DNA of 15,302 bases from Ruminococcaceae bacterium UBA1865 (GTDB lineage: Bacteria > Bacillota > Clostridia > Oscillospirales > Acutalibacteraceae), in contig DDHX01000054.1 in the NCBI GenBank assembly GCA_002338255.1, forward strand, positions 28,564 to 43,865, written 5' to 3'. The notes under the pieces are model-generated. The model was not told where the DNA came from. It worked only from the letters and a program-made list of their open reading frames with translations, and did not search any database. The translations under genes were made by a program, and so were the position numbers. Of the stretch, positions 13,841 to 15,302 are shown in pieces (the stretch's first letter is position 1; every line of letters starts with the position of its first letter).

Positions 13841-14701
13841 TTACTTTGAAAGTAATTCCAACCAGTTTTCAGGGAAGCCTATATGTACTAAATTTATTGA
13901 ATCTTGATACTCTAAAATAAGTGCTTCAAGCTGCACAAGAAAGCTGCTTTTCCAGCTAAGTTTATCTTTATACAAAAATTTTAGTACCAGAATATAATCA
14001 AACAATCGTTTCCCTAATGTATACGGAAATCCTTCTGGTGTGGCAGGAATTGCTGGAAACAAATAATAATATAATCTTGAATAATGAGCACAAAAATTTC
14101 TTAGATACGTTAAGCACATAAGCCAACTGCTTACATTTTTATCGGTTGAGTCAAACAAATCAGTTGCAATAGCCTTTTTATCCTTTCTAAGTAAGTCAGA
14201 ATAAAAATATGATAGCTCGCCCATTGTTGAATACTCAATAATAACCCACACTGGAAATTTTCTATCATATTTTACAATATGGTGTTCGACAGAAGGTTGC
14301 TTGCGATTATTTTTTATATCACGTTCAATATTCTTCAAGAACAAATCATGGTTATGCCACTTATTAAAGTTTTTTGATTCCAAATAACCGAGGGAATCGT
14401 ATTTATGAGCGTGGTAATAGGCTAATTGAGTTCTTAGCATAAGCTCAATTTCTTCAATGACAGAAAATAAAATATTTCGCATTTTCCTGTCAAATTCATA
14501 TATCTTGTAAACGGTATTAAAATTAGTGCCAAACTTATAGCAGTCATCTTTTTGCTTAAAAGGCAAGAAATATGCAGTAAGCCGATAATAATTAATGCGA
14601 CACAATACTTGTGTCGCATAGGCTTCATCGGGAACAATGCAACCTCTGCTTTTTATTTTTTCCAACTGGTCATCAAAAGTGCTTGGTCGTTTAACGTCCA
14701 T
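13841..14701 (-). CDS. abiF: Abi_2-family abortive infection HEPN protein (AbiF/AbiD-like)
   Basis: This 286-residue protein matches the Abi_2 family of abortive-infection proteins. The HEPN ribonuclease motif RX4H is present as RNFCAH (R201, H206) in the context LRNFCAHYSRLYY. Family landmarks also include INYYRLTAYFLPF (36-48), YEFDRKMR (68-75) and FPVWVIIEYSTMGELSYFY (149-167). Such proteins are RNA-cleaving toxins that stop phage growth by shutting down the host, and some are held in check by a small RNA encoded next to the gene. AAGGTG about eight bases before the ATG at 14701 sets the start. The gene is AT-rich and is flanked by a structured RNA candidate upstream. It stands alone on its strand, between the repressor and the integrase, a typical cargo position. 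Confidence 0.85.
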   Translation of the reverse strand: MDVKRPSTFDDQLEKIKSRGCIVPDEAYATQVLCRINYYRLTAYFLPFKQKDDCYKFGTNFNTVYKIYEFDRKMRNILFSVIEEIELMLRTQLAYYHAHKYDSLGYLESKNFNKWHNHDLFLKNIERDIKNNRKQPSVEHHIVKYDRKFPVWVIIEYSTMGELSYFYSDLLRKDKKAIATDLFDSTDKNVSSWLMCLTYLRNFCAHYSRLYYYLFPAIPATPEGFPYTLGKRLFDYILVLKFLYKDKLSWKSSFLVQLEALILEYQDSINLVHIGFPENWLELLSK

Positions 14702-14714
14702 ATTATCACCTTAT

Positions 14715-14782
14715 AAAAAAATGTCCCCCGCTGGGACACATCACACACATTGCTGTGTGGAGAGGTGCGGGGGGTCTCATTA
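14715..14782 (-). ncRNA. Candidate abiF-associated structured RNA with terminator
   Basis: On the minus strand, a 7-bp outer stem (CCCCCGC at 14773-14767 with GCGGGGG at 14731-14725) encloses a 6-bp stem CACACA-GCAA-TGTGTG (14759-14744) capped by a GNRA tetraloop, and is followed by seven Ts (14721-14715). TATAAT at 14793-14788 gives a start near 14782. The RNA would be about 68 nt and end just before the abiF ribosome binding site. Published surveys describe an 'abiF RNA motif' beside such genes; I could not compare it with the model. Confidence 0.6.
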
Positions 14783-14858
14783 ACTATATTATATGCTAAA
14801 GTTTCATAAAAGTATACACTCAAAATAACCGATTATTACGTTTTACTATGTCTTATCG

Positions 14859-14870
14859 TGTTTTATCGTT
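14859..14870 (+). promoter_or_regulatory. Possible repressor operator upstream of the integrase
   Basis: TGTTTTATCGTT here is identical to 13175-13186, which overlaps the first operator of the repressor. TTATCG also occurs at 14853-14858. The site is about 90 bases before the integrase start, so the repressor may also control integrase expression, or these may be integrase arm sites. Confidence 0.35.
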
Positions 14871-14956
14871 CTTAAACGCACTTTATCTCTATTATTCATT
14901 CCGCCTTACCCTGCGCTAACAGGATAATACGGTAGTAATCCAAGGAGGTTGTTGTT

Positions 14957-15302
14957 ATGCCAAAGAAAAAGAATACAATACGTGAAGATGGCCGTATTGC
15001 TGTACAAGTCTATATTGGAATAATAGATGGAAAGCGAAAATATAAAACTGTTTACGGAGCCACTCAAAAGGAAGCAGATGCCAAGGCACTACTTGTTAAA
15101 ATGTCGTTGAAAAAAGGCCTTGATATAAATACTGAACATGATACATTTGGCCAATGGAGTGACAGATTTTTAAGTTCAAAAAAACTTGACGTTTCTGCAT
15201 CACAAATGGTATCATATAACAGTTATGTTAGACATTTATCTGTATTAGACTATTTACCTATATCAAAAGTACGCGCAGGGGATATACAAGATGTTATCAA
15301 TT
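14957..15302 (+). CDS. int: Tyrosine integrase, N-terminal part (runs off the window)
   Basis: The first 115 codons of a tyrosine recombinase are present. The N-terminal arm-binding domain (about 8-55: REDGRIAVQVYIGIIDGKRK, then KTVYGATQKEADAKALL) is the short three-strand fold that precedes many phage and conjugative-element integrases. The start of the core-binding SAM-like domain follows (about 62-115: TFGQWSDRFLSSKK, SQMVSYNSYVRHLSVLDYLP). The catalytic R...HxR...Y residues lie beyond the window. AAGGAGG eight bases before the ATG at 14957 sets the start. It should integrate and excise the element, probably at a tRNA gene; the tRNA-like 3' end at 443-467 may be such a site but its orientation points to an element on the left. 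Confidence 0.88.
   Translation, partial: MPKKKNTIREDGRIAVQVYIGIIDGKRKYKTVYGATQKEADAKALLVKMSLKKGLDINTEHDTFGQWSDRFLSSKKLDVSASQMVSYNSYVRHLSVLDYLPISKVRAGDIQDVIN

Noticed and set aside
13660..13920. Plus-strand 86-codon ORF
   Set aside because: It has no ribosome binding site, overlaps the end of the Abi gene on the other strand, and has the hydrophobic composition typical of antisense AT-rich reading.
1..15302. CRISPR array, rRNA genes or insertion-sequence transposases
   Set aside because: No regularly spaced repeat-spacer pattern, no rRNA-like stretch and no transposase motifs were seen on either strand. The only regular short repeats are the four iteron-like units.

Overview
The window looks like part of an accessory (mobile) region of a low-GC Firmicute, most likely from the class Clostridia. 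The reasons are strong AGGAGG-type ribosome binding sites, AT-rich codon use, and protein families typical of clostridial integrative elements. Nothing in the window is clearly core chromosome.

Layout: (1) 1-914 is a junction zone. It has a GC-rich hairpin, a 79-codon ORF of unknown function, a 25-nt copy of the 3' end of a tRNA-Ala-like gene (a probable integrase attachment-site remnant) and a weak 43-codon ORF. A good promoter then leads into (2) 915-5790, a two-gene restriction-modification operon of Type III character. The helicase/nuclease (Res-like) gene comes first and the beta-class DNA methyltransferase (Mod-like) gene second, overlapping by 8 bases. (3) 5791-6980 holds a gene remnant, a ribbon-helix-helix (RHH) gene on the minus strand and, in front of it, a repeat-rich non-coding stretch. 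That stretch has the layout of a MOBP-type origin of transfer: a 25-nt palindrome, then TATCCTG|C three bases later, plus several TTGGTGGC-type repeats. No relaxase and no type IV secretion gene is visible in the window. (4) 6981-12951 is a long minus-strand gene array. In transcription order it has an XRE regulator, an excisionase-like helix-turn-helix protein, a small winged-helix protein, a replication-initiator-like protein with DNA repeats inside its gene, a RinA/ArpU-like protein, a membrane-anchored Ser/Thr/Pro-rich protein, a secreted Trp-rich protein, an XRE-sigma fusion regulator, a 55-codon gene and a DUF6103-like protein. (5) A divergent XRE repressor (13259) is preceded by two CGAT...ATCG operators. 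(6) An abortive-infection Abi_2/AbiF-type HEPN protein (13841-14701) has a structured, terminator-like small RNA just upstream of it. (7) The 5' end of a tyrosine integrase gene (14957) runs off the window.

Together this reads as an integrative mobilizable element, or the accessory half of a conjugative one. Integrase and excisionase-like proteins would move it, the repressor controls it, the Rep-like protein and iterons could replicate the excised form, and the oriT/RHH pair could let it transfer with help from another element. It carries two defence cargoes (Type III RM and Abi) and a cell-surface protein pair. All functions are inferred from reading the sequence; no database search was possible.
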